This document shows, one piece after another, positions 1-10,654 of a stretch of 64,000 nucleotides of DNA. Made by a program: the position numbers and the translations under genes. Position 1 is the stretch's first letter, and every line of letters starts with the position of its first letter. Origin of the DNA: Leptodactylus fallax. Taxonomy: Eukaryota > Chordata > Amphibia > Anura > Leptodactylidae. The DNA is taken from assembly GCA_947044405.1 (NCBI GenBank), contig CAMRHE010000503.1:372001-436000 (forward strand). Reading direction: 5' to 3'. The notes under the pieces were generated by a model. The model saw nothing but the letters and a program-made list of their open reading frames with translations, had not been told where the DNA came from and did not search any database.

Positions 1-335
1 CTGTGGTCAATGTTGACCCCACACATGAATGGTCTCAGGAGGCTTCACTGTTGGCATGATGCAGGACTCATGGTAGCACTTATCTTTTCTTCTCCAGACA
101 TCCATTCTTCCAGATATCACAAACAGTCTGAAAGCTTTATCAGAGAAAATAACTTTACCCTAGTCCTTTGCAGTCCAATCCCTGCACTTCCTGCAGAATA
201 TCAGCCTGTCCTTGATGTTTTTCATGGAGAGAAGTGGCTTCTGGAAGAATGATTGTCTAGAGAGTGTTACCATGAGTCACACCAACAGTAAACCCTCCTG
301 AGACTATTCTTGCCATGAATAAAGAATGGTATCTA

Positions 336-1894
336 CAGTCATGGCCAAAAGTTTTGAGAATGACACAAATATTATATTTTCACATGATCTGCTGCCCTCT
401 GGTTTTTATGTGTGTTTGTCAGATGTTTTTATCACATACAGAAATATAATTGCATTCATATTATGAGTAACAGAAGCTTATATTGACAGTTAGAATGAGT
501 TAATGCAGCAAGTCAATATTTGCAGTGTTGACCCTTCTTCTTCAGGACCTCTGCAATTCTCCCTGGCATGCTCTCAATCAACTTCTGGACCAAATCCTGA
601 CTGATAGCAGTCCATTCTTGCAGAATCAATGCTTTAATTTTGTCTGAATTTGTTGGTTTTTGTTTGTCCACCCGTCTCTTGATGATTGACCACAAGTTCT
701 CAATGGGATTAAGATCTGGGGAGTTTCCAGGCCATGGACCCAAAATCTCTATGTTTTGTTCCCTGAGCCATTTAGTTATCACCTTTGCTTTATGGCAAGG
801 TGCTCCATCATGCTGGAAAAGGCATTGTTGAGCGCCAAACTGCTCTTGGACGGTTGGGAGAAGTTGCTCTTGGAGGAGATTCTGGTACCATTCTTTATTC
901 ATGGCTGTGTTTTTAGGCAAGACTGTGAGAGAGCCGATTCCCTTGGCTGAGAAGCAACCCCACACATGAATGGTTTCAGGATGCTTTACAGTTGGAATGA
1001 GACAAGACTGGTGGTAGCGCTCACCTCTTCTTCTCCGAATAAGCTGTTTTCCAGATGTTCCAAACAATCGAAAAGGGGATTCATCAGAGAAAATGACTTT
1101 ACCCCAGTCCTCAGCAGTCCACTCCCTGTACCTTTTGCAGAATATCAGTCTGTCCCTGATGTTTTTTCTGGAGAGAAGTGGCTTCTTTGCTGCCCTCCTT
1201 GAGACCAGGCCTTGCTCCAAGAGTCTCCGCCTCACAGTGCGTGCAGATGCACTCACACCTGCCTGCTGCCATTCCTCAGCAAGCTCTGCACTGCTGGTAG
1301 CCCGATCCCGCAGCTGAAACACTTTTAAGAGACGGTCCTGCCTCTTGCTGGTCTTTCTTGGGCGCCCTGGAGCCTTTTTGGCACCAATGGAACCTCTCTC
1401 CTTGAAGTTCTTGATGATGCGATAGATTGTTGACTGAGGTGCAATCTTTCTAGCTGCAATACTCTTTCCAGTTAGGCCATTTTTGTGCAGTGCAATGATG
1501 ACTGCACGTGTTTCTTTAGAGAAACAGAAGAAGAGAAACAATGATGGCAAGCACCAGCCTCCTTTTAAAGTGTCCAGTGGTGTCATTCTTACTTAATCAT
1601 GACAGATTGATCTCCAGCCCTGTCCTCATCAACACCCACACCTGTGTTAATGGAGCAATCACTGAAACGATGTTAGGTGGTCCTTTTAAGGCAGGGCTGC
1701 AATGATGTTGAAATGTGTTTTGGGGGATAAAGTTCATTTTCTCGGCAAATATTGACTTTGCAAGTAATTGCTGTTAAGCTGATCACTCTTTATAACATTC
1801 TGGAGTATATGCAAATTGCCATTAGAAAAACTGAAGCAGTAGACTTTGTAAAAATTAATATTTGTATCATTCTCAAAAGTTTTGGCCATGACTG
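336..1894 (-). mobile_element. Tc1/mariner copy A (DD35E family), complete
   Basis: The ends are inverted repeats starting cagtcatggccaaaag, about 39 bp long with two mismatches. TA duplicates flank it (334-335, 1895-1896). It is 8 bp shorter than copies B and C because of a change around 1520 that removes the usual transposase start. It is inserted in an older Tc1-like remnant and lies in ptgs1 intron 6. Confidence 0.93.
513..1586 (-). CDS. Tc1 transposase, copy A (altered N-terminus)
   Basis: Cut-and-paste DDE transposase acting in the nucleus on its own terminal repeats. The frame is open for 357 codons. From SKETRAV onward it matches copies B and C with few substitutions: a paired-like helix-turn-helix region, a GRPR linker, and catalytic Asp in FSDES, Asp in QHDG and Glu in NPIENLW with 35 residues between the last two (DD35E). 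An 8-bp net deletion destroys the normal MVISKET start, so the only in-frame ATG lies upstream and adds about 22 unrelated hydrophobic residues before SKETRAV. Whether that product binds DNA is doubtful. The catalytic part looks intact. Confidence 0.85.
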   Translation of the reverse strand: MTPLDTLKGGWCLPSLFLFFCFSKETRAVIIALHKNGLTGKSIAARKIAPQSTIYRIIKNFKERGSIGAKKAPGRPRKTSKRQDRLLKVFQLRDRATSSAELAEEWQQAGVSASARTVRRRLLEQGLVSRRAAKKPLLSRKNIRDRLIFCKRYREWTAEDWGKVIFSDESPFRLFGTSGKQLIRRRRGERYHQSCLIPTVKHPETIHVWGCFSAKGIGSLTVLPKNTAMNKEWYQNLLQEQLLPTVQEQFGAQQCLFQHDGAPCHKAKVITKWLREQNIEILGPWPGNSPDLNPIENLWSIIKRRVDKQKPTNSDKIKALILQEWTAISQDLVQKLIESMPGRIAEVLKKKGQHCKY

Positions 1895-2225
1895 TAAATA
1901 TCCTCAAAGAGCAACTGTTGCCAACCATCCAGGAGCAATTTGGTGATGTGACATGGTGCTCCTTCATGCTTAAAAAAAAACATTGTTCAAGGCAAAACCA
2001 AGTGAGTCATTGAGCAAAACATTAAAATTTTGGGTCCATGGCCAATAAACTCTCCAGATCCCTGTGGTCAATCCCTATAAAGCAGTTGGATAAAGAAAAG
2101 CACTGAGTAGATAATAATGGGTTGCCATCAGTCAGGATTTATCTCAGAAGCTGAAATCCAGCAGGCCAGGGCGAATTTATTTCAGAAGCCTTGAAAAATA
2201 AAGGTCAACACTGTAAACTTGATTT

Positions 2226-2515
2226 GTCCATAAAAGTGTAAAAACTTATGAAATGCTTATAATTGTACTTCAGTGACCACAGAAACATCTGACTAAAAGG
2301 TATAAAAACACTGAAGTGTCATAAATTTGGTAACAGCTGTAGACCATGTAACATTACACCAGATTTTCAAGCATGCTGAGATGTTGTCAGGAGTGCATCC
2401 TAGTGTGTCATACACACAGTCACGTTATAAGTTGCTGTGATAACATTCACATACGTTGGATCCGCCTGTTATTTTACATTTTTTAAACTTTCATTCATCA
2501 AGTACGATGAGTGAT
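2226..2515. other. Intronic spacer
   Basis: AT-rich sequence between the old Tc1 remnant and a TTAA MITE. I see no gene or clear repeat. Confidence 0.5.
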
Positions 2516-2901
2516 TTAAAGGGGTTTTCTAGAACTATGACATCAACGACCTATCTTTAGGATAGAATATCAACAATAGATTGGTGATGTCCAACAACCA
2601 GGACTCTGTCAACTGTTTGAAGAGCTTGCACCTCTTCTCAGGCCAGTGATATCACATCCATTGCTCACATGACCATAATGTAGCTCAGTCCAAAATGAAA
2701 GGGGCAGAGCTGCAATACCAAGCGCAGCCACTATATGTTGTATGGCACTGTGATTCATAGTGCCAGAGCAGCACAGAGGCCACAACACTTGTGCAAACAC
2801 TGCAGCACCTTCAATCAGCTGATCGGTGGGGATTTCAGGTGTTGGACGCCCACTGGTTTAATATTGATTACCTATCCCATAGTCCCAGTAAACCCCTTTA
2901 A
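2516..2901. mobile_element. TTAA-flanked MITE, family 1 copy a
   Basis: TTAA at both ends (2516-2519, 2898-2901) bounds inverted ends aggggtttt...aaacccct. Internal blocks (a 'ctatc.taggata' block near the left end, 'gatcagctgatcggtgggg' near the right) recur in the copies at 12.7, 41.5 and 61.4 kb. TTAA duplication is typical of piggyBac and Kolobok transposons. It has no coding capacity. Confidence 0.75.
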
Positions 2902-3346
2902 TTGTTTGGTTAATATTTTTTGTGCAGTGTAAATATATATTTGTACAGATGTAGCCAACTTTAACATGACTCTTAAAGGGTTTTCCTAGCAACATAAGCA
3001 TTTTTTAATTTGTAGACAATTAAGAGTTAAACATTTTGGCAAATATACTGTAAATTAAAATTTTACAATTTTAAAGATATTCTCTAACCATCTTAGTGAT
3101 GACAGTCTTTTGTTTTTATTGGTTGCCAATGGATTTGACCATGAATGCAGGAACTTTCTATGGTCTAAGACAGGGGTAGGCAACCTTTTTTGTTTGGCGT
3201 GCCGATTTCAATTAAAAAAAACAAAGTTGAGATATTCGGAGTGCCAGTCAATAATTGCAAGTCTGATCCCTGCACATGGTATTATGTCCCATAACGGCCC
3301 CTGCACACGGTATTATGTCCCATAATGGACCCTGGACACGGTATTA

Positions 3347-4211
<865 letters not shown>

Positions 4212-4412
4212 TATGTCCTATAGAGACCCCTGCACATGGTATTATGCCCCATAGTGGTCCCTGCACATGATATTATGCCCATAGCTTCCCTGCACACAGT
4301 ATTATGTCCCATAGCGACCCCTGCACACGGTATTATGTTCCATAGTGGCCCCTGCACACAGTATAATATTCTAACTTTTATAATATTCCAATTGTCACCA
4401 CTCACTAGCTAT

Positions 4413-4455
4413 TATTATACTGTGGGGTCTCTTCAGACCCCAGAGTATAATAAGC
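4413..4455. repeat. ~40-bp palindrome (ggggtctc...gagacccc type)
   Basis: Near-perfect hairpin of the form attatactgtggggtct / agaccccagagtataata. Closely similar palindromes occur at about 40031-40072 and 40783-40823, each next to a CpG-rich foldback. Confidence 0.75.
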
Positions 4456-4776
4456 GGAGGGCCAAGAGAAATGACAAACATAAAAAACAATGTACTCACA
4501 TTTTCCTGCGCTCCGCAGCCGCTGTGTTCTCTTCTGTGCACTTCTGCCTGTAGGCAGTGATCGCTGATTGAGTCTCAGGGGTCACGTCGCGTTATTATGC
4601 GTAATGACGTCGGACATATCCCCTGAGGCCCTGTCAGAGGTCTCTTACGTCAGGCAGAAGCGCCCGAAGAGCATACAGCGGCTGCGGATCCAGAGAAGGT
4701 GAGTAACATTATTTTTTATGTTTGATCATCTCTTGGCATGCGTGCTGGGGGTTGCCGAGCCCTGGTCTAAGACTTG

Positions 4777-4880
4777 ACAGAAACCCAGCCATGATGTCCT
4801 TATTGTGGACAGGTTATCAGGCATGGATAATACATGCATGACCTGTCCACAATAAGGACATCATAGCTGGTTTTCTGACA
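4777..4880. repeat. Hairpin-forming inverted repeat
   Basis: Arms of about 36 bp, gatgtccttattgtggacag and ctgtccacaataaggacatc, surround a short loop. It lies just outside hAT-1, and a fragment of TTAA MITE family 1 follows (about 4960-5210). It is probably an end-to-end MITE remnant. Confidence 0.6.
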
Positions 4881-5263
4881 AGAGAAAGTTGCTGCATTCA
4901 TGGTCATATCCAATGGCAACTGATGAACAACAGACTGTCACCAATAATTTGGTTAGAGGAAATCTTTAAAATGCTGCTCCTATTCAAGTAAAAGGAGCGG
5001 TGCGGCAAACCCATCCACTCTATAATGGTGGTTTCAGGGAATTTCAGCTCTGCTCCTTTAATTTGAATAGGAGCAGCCTGTACATGCTCCCAGTCCACTG
5101 CACCAGTTTCTGGCACCTGGAGGCCAGCAGTACAGCTGTTTGTGCGGGGTCTGGGTGTTGGACCCACACAGATCACACACTGATGCCCTATCCTGTGGAC
5201 AGCTTTATTGTTTGCATGCATTTAAGGCTAACATCTGCCTGTGTATGGTGTTATTATACAGAC

Positions 5264-5347
5264 CTTATACTTCAATTTGCCGTCTTTGAGGAGTCGCAGA
5301 GCATGTTGGCGCTCCAAATTGTCTCCATATACATGACTCAGGTCCAC
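5264..5347 (-). CDS. ptgs1: ptgs1 exon (family exon 6)
   Basis: An 84-bp exon reading [14 protein letters not shown] ... [12 protein letters not shown], the segment that follows GHG in cyclooxygenases. The acceptor is tcttttctag|GTGG and the donor AAG|gtctgt. It is in phase with the preceding exon, and 84 bp is the usual length of this exon in the family. This part lies at the start of the catalytic domain. It is the last exon in the window: no exon with the next conserved block (DGEMYPP...) is visible between here and base 1. Confidence 0.9.
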
Positions 5348-5806
5348 CTAGAAAAGATTGACAAGAGCTTCATCGTATTGATGCAAATAATTAGAAGAAA
5401 CATCACATTATACTCCATCAGACTCACTGAGACTGAACTACAAGAAGGAAGAAACAGCCAAGTGCATCAAGTTAATAGATCTAGCGTATGAAGCAAAATA
5501 TCTATACAGAAGAGAGATCACATAAATACTACATGAACTTTCAGCCTCACCGGGTATGCAATATTTTTCTCTTAACCATGAAATGTGTGTGGCCTTTCTA
5601 AACATATTGCAACATCCCAAACATCTTGATTTTTCTACTCTAGAAACATAGAACAGGTGTTCTCCTACTTCCCACCATCTCAGCTCTTGGAAGGTGCTGA
5701 TTCTTCTTGCAATCCAGCTGGCATAGGAAGTCTTAGAGCCAAGGCTTCCCGGGAATGGTTTGTAAAATAGCTCTCCAGGAAGGGAAAGCAAACTATGTGT
5801 CTAGGT

Positions 5807-6488
5807 GTAGCTATCCTGTATAGTAACACCTCTAGGCAGCTATCCTGTATAGTAACACCTCTGGGCAGCTATCCTGTATAGTAACACCTCTGGGCAGCTA
5901 TCTTATATAGTAACACCTCTAGGCAGCTATCCTGTATAGTAACACCTCTGGGCAGCTATCCTGTATAGTAACACCTCTAGGCAGCTATCCTGTATAGTAA
6001 CACCTCTGGGCAGCTATCTTATATAGTAACACCTCTAGGCAGCTATCCTGTATAGTAACACCTCTGGGCAGCTATCCTGTATAGTAACACCTCTAGGCAG
6101 CTATCCTGTATAGTAACACCTCTGGGCAGCTATCCTGTATAGTAACACCTCTGGGCAGCTATCTTATATAGTAACACCTCTAGGCAGCTATCCTGTATAG
6201 TAACACCTCTGGGCAGCTATCATGTATAGTAACAACACTAGGCAGCTATCCTGTATAGTAACACCTCTGGGAAGCTATCGTGTATAGTAACACCTCTGGG
6301 CAGCTATCCTGTATAGTAACACCTCTAGGCAGCTATCCTGTATAGTAACACCTCTAGGCAGCTATCCTGTATAGTAACACCTCTAGGCAGCTATCCTGTA
6401 TAGTAACACCTCTAGGCAGCTATCCTGTAAAGTAACACCTCTAGGCAGCTATCCTGTATAGTAACACCTCTAGGTAGCTATCCTGTAA
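5807..6488. repeat. 29-bp minisatellite, about 23.5 units
   Basis: Unit gcagctatcctgtatagtaa plus cacctctrg, period 29. Variants include units ending ctag or ctgg, a cttata type, and single catg and cgtg units. Units 3-6 and 7-10 show the same order of variants, so a four-unit (116-bp) block was duplicated. It lies in ptgs1 intron 5. Confidence 0.95.
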
Positions 6489-6489
6489 G

Positions 6490-7940
6490 CCTATGTGTCT
6501 TAAGGCTCTACTATGGGTTGGACTTTGACTTACAATGTAGCTACCTACAGGTGGCACTAGAGAGACAATTTTCTTCCTTCTAGAGGAGAGCTACATTGCA
6601 TACTTATTCCACTAAATCGAGATTGCTCCCTGCCCAGAGACATTATATGAAGATACTGGGCCTCAATGCAAATGTTGGGCTCCCATGTGTCAAGTGTATT
6701 TATTATACTGGTATTTTATGTGACAGAGGAGACATTAGACACCAAGGTATCACTTTCAGTATCAAGACCTTGGTAGTGCTAGTATTATATCCCCTATATA
6801 TGCCCCTGTACGCCAAGACCAATAGAACAATGCACTAGTAGAGCGCCTATATCCTTATATAGTATTTTTTTAAAAATCTTATAAGGTCCAACATGCTGTG
6901 CTGCAGGTGTTGCAACATTAAAATTAACTTATAAAATGTTATGTTAACATTTAATGTCTTATACCCTTCAGTATACCCATTGCTTGAGTGACATCTCCCA
7001 CTTTGTCACATTTTGTCTGCAGTTAAGGTAAGTTATCTAGAGTGGACAGCGAAGCACCAGCAGGAGAAAAAATGCCCCTAAAGCCCTCTTCAGCTAAATT
7101 ACGTAAGAATTAAACGCTGATAGTCATGAAAATGGAGCCACAATGCAGAATAAGAATCTCTGGAAGCTGCTTTCCTGCTGACAGTCTCCCTTTAAGAAGT
7201 TATGAACAGACTGTAAAATATGAACCCAAACCAAATTATCAGTTTTTAAGAAAGTGTAGTGAGGTTTTAATGCAAAAATTCTACAAGGTCTACCCATCCA
7301 AAACTTGCGACAAGAGACCCCTAAGCATTATGCTGTTGGTCGAAAATGTGTATGGCCATCGCTGCTAGACTCAGACCTGTCCGTACAAACTTATTATTTA
7401 TAACCAAGATATTGTAAAGTGCTGTGGAATATGTTGGCACTATATAAATAAAATGTATTATAAATGTATTATTATTAAGATAAACTCTGGGAAAGGGGTA
7501 AGCAATTCTAAAAACACTTGGTGGAACAAGATGTCAGCGAGGTTTAGGCCATGGCATAGGTTGTGTCAGTTCCAGAAAAGAGGGGAAGCACAAGAGAAGT
7601 CTTATCTGCAAAACTGTGAGGACATGTTTAACCTTTATATATCCTTTAAACAGGATGTGACTGTTTAGTTATAGTACTCGGGTAGACTGAATTTGTGTAA
7701 CTTGAAATAAAGTAGGGGGGAGATCTCCGTGCGTCAGAGCTAGGTAGTTACGTCTTATCTGATCCAAATAGAGCGTGCCAGACTGTGAACCTGCTGGGAG
7801 ATATTAGCACACCCTTAGATATTACTAGTCTGATGGATACAGAGGTCTGATGCATAACTGGTGTCAAGACTCATCTCATTATTATTTTCTGCCATAGAAT
7901 CTGCTTCTTCTCCTTCAACATTTATTGTAACAGCAGTACT
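6490..7940. other. ptgs1: ptgs1 intron 5 remainder
   Basis: Mostly unique sequence. At 7425-7455 is the motif gtgctgtggaatatgttggc-actatataaa, the 3' tail shared by SINE and LINE copies elsewhere in the window. I see no exon here. Confidence 0.6.
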
Positions 7941-7943
7941 TAC

Positions 7944-8125
7944 CCCATGACCAAGTCCTTTAGTGAAACCTCGTCCCATCCTCCCATAAGTCTTGAAAAA
8001 CTGATGAGTAAAATGTTGAGCGAAAAAAGCGAACATTAAATTTGTGTTCTGTGGGTCAGGAATGAAAGACGTCCTTTTCAGAAAAGCCTCGACTAGCAAT
8101 GTAGAATTAGGTAGTTGGAGTTTTC
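7944..8125 (-). CDS. ptgs1: ptgs1 exon (family exon 5)
   Basis: A 182-bp exon: acceptor tttacattcag|GA, donor CATGGG|gtaagt. Together with the preceding exon it reads GKLQLP ... [19 protein letters not shown], then [16 protein letters not shown], then KGLGHG. This enters the heme peroxidase-like catalytic domain of cyclooxygenase. The [12 protein letters not shown] block is a family signature and contains the Gln and His of the distal heme pocket used for peroxidase chemistry. The enzyme converts arachidonate to PGG2 and then PGH2 at the ER luminal membrane. The length equals the usual exon 5 length. Sequence details (NTNLMF, GRMG) favour PTGS1 over PTGS2. Confidence 0.95.
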
Positions 8126-8359
8126 CTGAATGTAAAGATGTAATAGTGAAGATAAGTTAGGTGCATTATACCAGCTAAGACCTCATTGCCACCAAAGACT
8201 TTAATGGCAGCCACACAATCTTTTTTAGGACAATAGAAGTCAATAGAAGAACACACATAGTTTTTTAAGGGGCAGCGAATAAAGTCGGTTAAGAATAGGA
8301 TGTCCTATTTTAGTCAGTTTTTCCAGCCTGATGGACCTAATACAAGTCTATGGGACGGA

Positions 8360-8810
8360 GAAAAAAAAAAAAATCACAACCCATACTCACCTGTCCCTGG
8401 TGCTCCGGTGTCTCCCACCGAGGTCCGGTCTTACTGCCCTGGGGTCTTGTTTTGGCGGAAGTCCCCGTCGTAAGTGACTATTGAGGCCAAGTAAAGGAAC
8501 CTGGACGTCACCTCTGACTTCCCATGTCATTTCCTTAGGCCACTGATTGGCCTCCGTGGTCACATGCGCTGGGAACATCCACCAAAACATCACCTTTTAC
8601 GTCCCGTGTCTTTTCCTTAGGCCATTGAGGCTGTTGATTAGTCTCCGCAGTCATGTTTGGTGGGGACTTTCGCCAATACAAGACCCCAGTGCAGCAGGAG
8701 TGGACCGCATTGGGAGACACCGGAGTACTGGGACAGGTGAGTTTTTTTTTTGTTTTCTTCTTCATCTTCCCCGGCCTCCTTGCAAAGAAAGGTGATCATG
8801 GACAACCCCT
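8360..8810. mobile_element. CpG-rich foldback MITE with splice-donor-like arms
   Basis: Inverted arms pair catactcacctgtccctggt on the left with actgggacaggtgagtttt on the right, around an internal ccactgattggcctccg block. The right margin has gacaacccctataa, a degraded copy of the terminal motif ggttgtcc. Both arms present AGGTGAGT reading outward. Non-coding. Confidence 0.7.
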
Positions 8811-9394
8811 ATAACATCCGTTTTTCGGATAATGTATATGTTTCACACCCAATAAAAAGATCAGCAGCGATGGTCAAAAAAAAGTTTAAGTTTTTTAACA
8901 ATTAAAAACATGAAAAGTTTCGTACAAATTTCATACATCAGAATAGGATATTTTTTTACAACAAATCCTATTCCGGTCTGAGTAGGTAAGAGACTTCAGG
9001 AACAAATCTTCCACATTTGAGGTTGCATAGTTTTATGTTCTGTAATTGATCCAGTGGCGCCAGATTCTTACACGGCTACAATGGAATGAAGCAAACCTTA
9101 AATCGTGCTCATTGTGATTTAGTAATAATGTTGGTTGCTGTTAATGTGCTTACGAGTAGTAGACACGTTCATTTAGCGAGATAAATAAATCATACCTAAT
9201 GCAGGTGCCAACATACCTTACAGCCGTGCCCTGACTGTACAGTGATATGAAGCAATTTAGTGATCACGATCATGGGTGGATTGCAGAAATTCTTACTGTT
9301 CAGGCACCGACAAGTATCACTACAGGTAGGAACATTTATTCTGTAATTTCCTCTGCGGACTTTCTGCCCTTATGCCTATAGTGAAAATGTCAGG

Positions 9395-9578
9395 GTTTCC
9401 AAAGGTATAATTGACATGCTGTGATTTTGAAAAAACACGGGCGTTTTTGAAAATGTAGCATTTCCGCTGAGGATTTTTTTCTGCAATGTGTGAAAGGGAT
9501 TCACCAGAATCTCATTTACTTTGCAGGTACTATAAAACGCAGCATTTTTCACAATGTGGAGCTTCAGCCTTATGCTAT
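9395..9578. mobile_element. MITE family 3 fragment
   Basis: Shares the blocks 'aaaaacgcag', 'gggattcaccagaatctcat' and a 'caatgtggagcttcagcctta' end with the copies at 16.9, 17.6, 50.0 and 51.4 kb. That family's outer end reads taaggctggggccccac. Confidence 0.55.
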
Positions 9579-9775
9579 TTTATTGGGTCCCAGCAATATA
9601 ATCGGTAGGAATTTGAGCAATGTTATATTCCCCTGTAGCACAGTCACTAGGTAAAAGAACCTGGTCCATTGCGATCCACTATTATGTTATATTGAATTTC
9701 ATGTTATTTTCAATGCTGACGAGATGGCTCACAGTAGAATTATCTTGAATCTTGCCTTTGATGTATAATACCGTG

Positions 9776-10274
9776 TTTCTCCAAAGACCTACCCCGAAAA
9801 TAAGCCCTAGCTAGATTTTCCAGGTTTTTTGGAGTAGGCTTGAAATATAAGCCCTTCTCCAAAAATAAACCCTTGTTTAACCCCTTCTCGACATCTGCCG
9901 TGTGATTGCAGAGCGAGTTCGCGGGAGCCGACCTGTTCCTTTGACAGCCGGGAGCCTTATGAAGTAAAACTAAAATATTACTGTGTAACACATACACATT
10001 AGGTATCCCTGTGTCAAAAACACCCGGTCTACAAACTTATAAAAATATTTTTCCCCTATGGTGAACACCGTAGCGGGAAAAAACATCATAAGTGCCAAAC
10101 CGCCGTTTTTTAATTGTTTTGCCTCTGATAAAAATTGAAATAAAAAGTGATCAAATGTGTGACTGTTTTCCAAAGAAAAAAATTAAGGCCTACCCCGAAA
10201 ATAAGCATTAGCCCTTTTTTCGGAGAAAAAAATAATAATATAAGACCCTTTCTTATTTTCAGAGAAACTCGGTA
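9776..10274. mobile_element. MITE with accgtgtttctc ends, split by another repeat
   Basis: The left end accgtgtttctcc...cctaccccgaaaataagccc and the right end ...cttattttcagagaaactcggt are inverted versions of each other. Between about 9880 and 10190 lies a block resembling the repeat at 46.4-47.5 kb (ctatggtgaacaccgtag...gttttgcctc), apparently inserted later. Confidence 0.6.
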
Positions 10275-10654
10275 GTTATACAGTAAGCTCTTGAGCTCCC
10301 TCTAGTGGGCTTTCGTCTTAAAAGTGATGTAGGGGCTCATTACCACGACCCCAATTGTATTATAAATAAAATACAAAGGAGCTAAAGTGTACCAAAACTT
10401 TTAAAACAACTTTTTACTTTCTGGCATCATTTGTGATATTAATAAATATTGTAATATACTTTATTATTCATGCACTAAAATCCATATTGGCCCCTGTTTC
10501 TCCATTGGCATAAGAAATCCTCACTCCTTGTGATTGTGAGTACAGATGAGTAATAGAAAGATGCTAGAGATTCTCAGCTTTCATTTGACACCAGAAACAC
10601 AGTTCTACCTGTATTATTCCTGCAGATGTCACCTGTTGAGGTATAAGAGCTGTA

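Larger units (their letters stand above)
1..2225. mobile_element. Old rearranged Tc1-like remnant, split by Tc1-A
   Basis: Bases 1 to about 291 match the middle of the Tc1-A transposase in antisense (VWG to the linker region) with many substitutions. From about 292 the match switches to the sense strand: AMNKEWY ends at 335, and after Tc1-A is removed it continues at 1897 with EQLLP, GPWP and NSPD motifs to about 2225. The remnant therefore contains an internal inversion or two opposed fragments. It has stops throughout and no terminal repeats. It is a relative of the Tc1-A family but clearly older. No function is expected. Confidence 0.7.

Noticed and set aside
640..1317. Plus-strand open frames repeated at 640, 10959 and 21143 (MSEFVGFCLST type) and neighbours
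   Set aside because: They are the complement of the transposase in Tc1-A, B and C. The minus frame has catalytic motifs; the plus frames do not.
7944..8125. Assignment of the cyclooxygenase exons to PTGS2
   Set aside because: [14 protein letters not shown] and LRPSPSF are PTGS1-type; PTGS2 has different residues at these positions.
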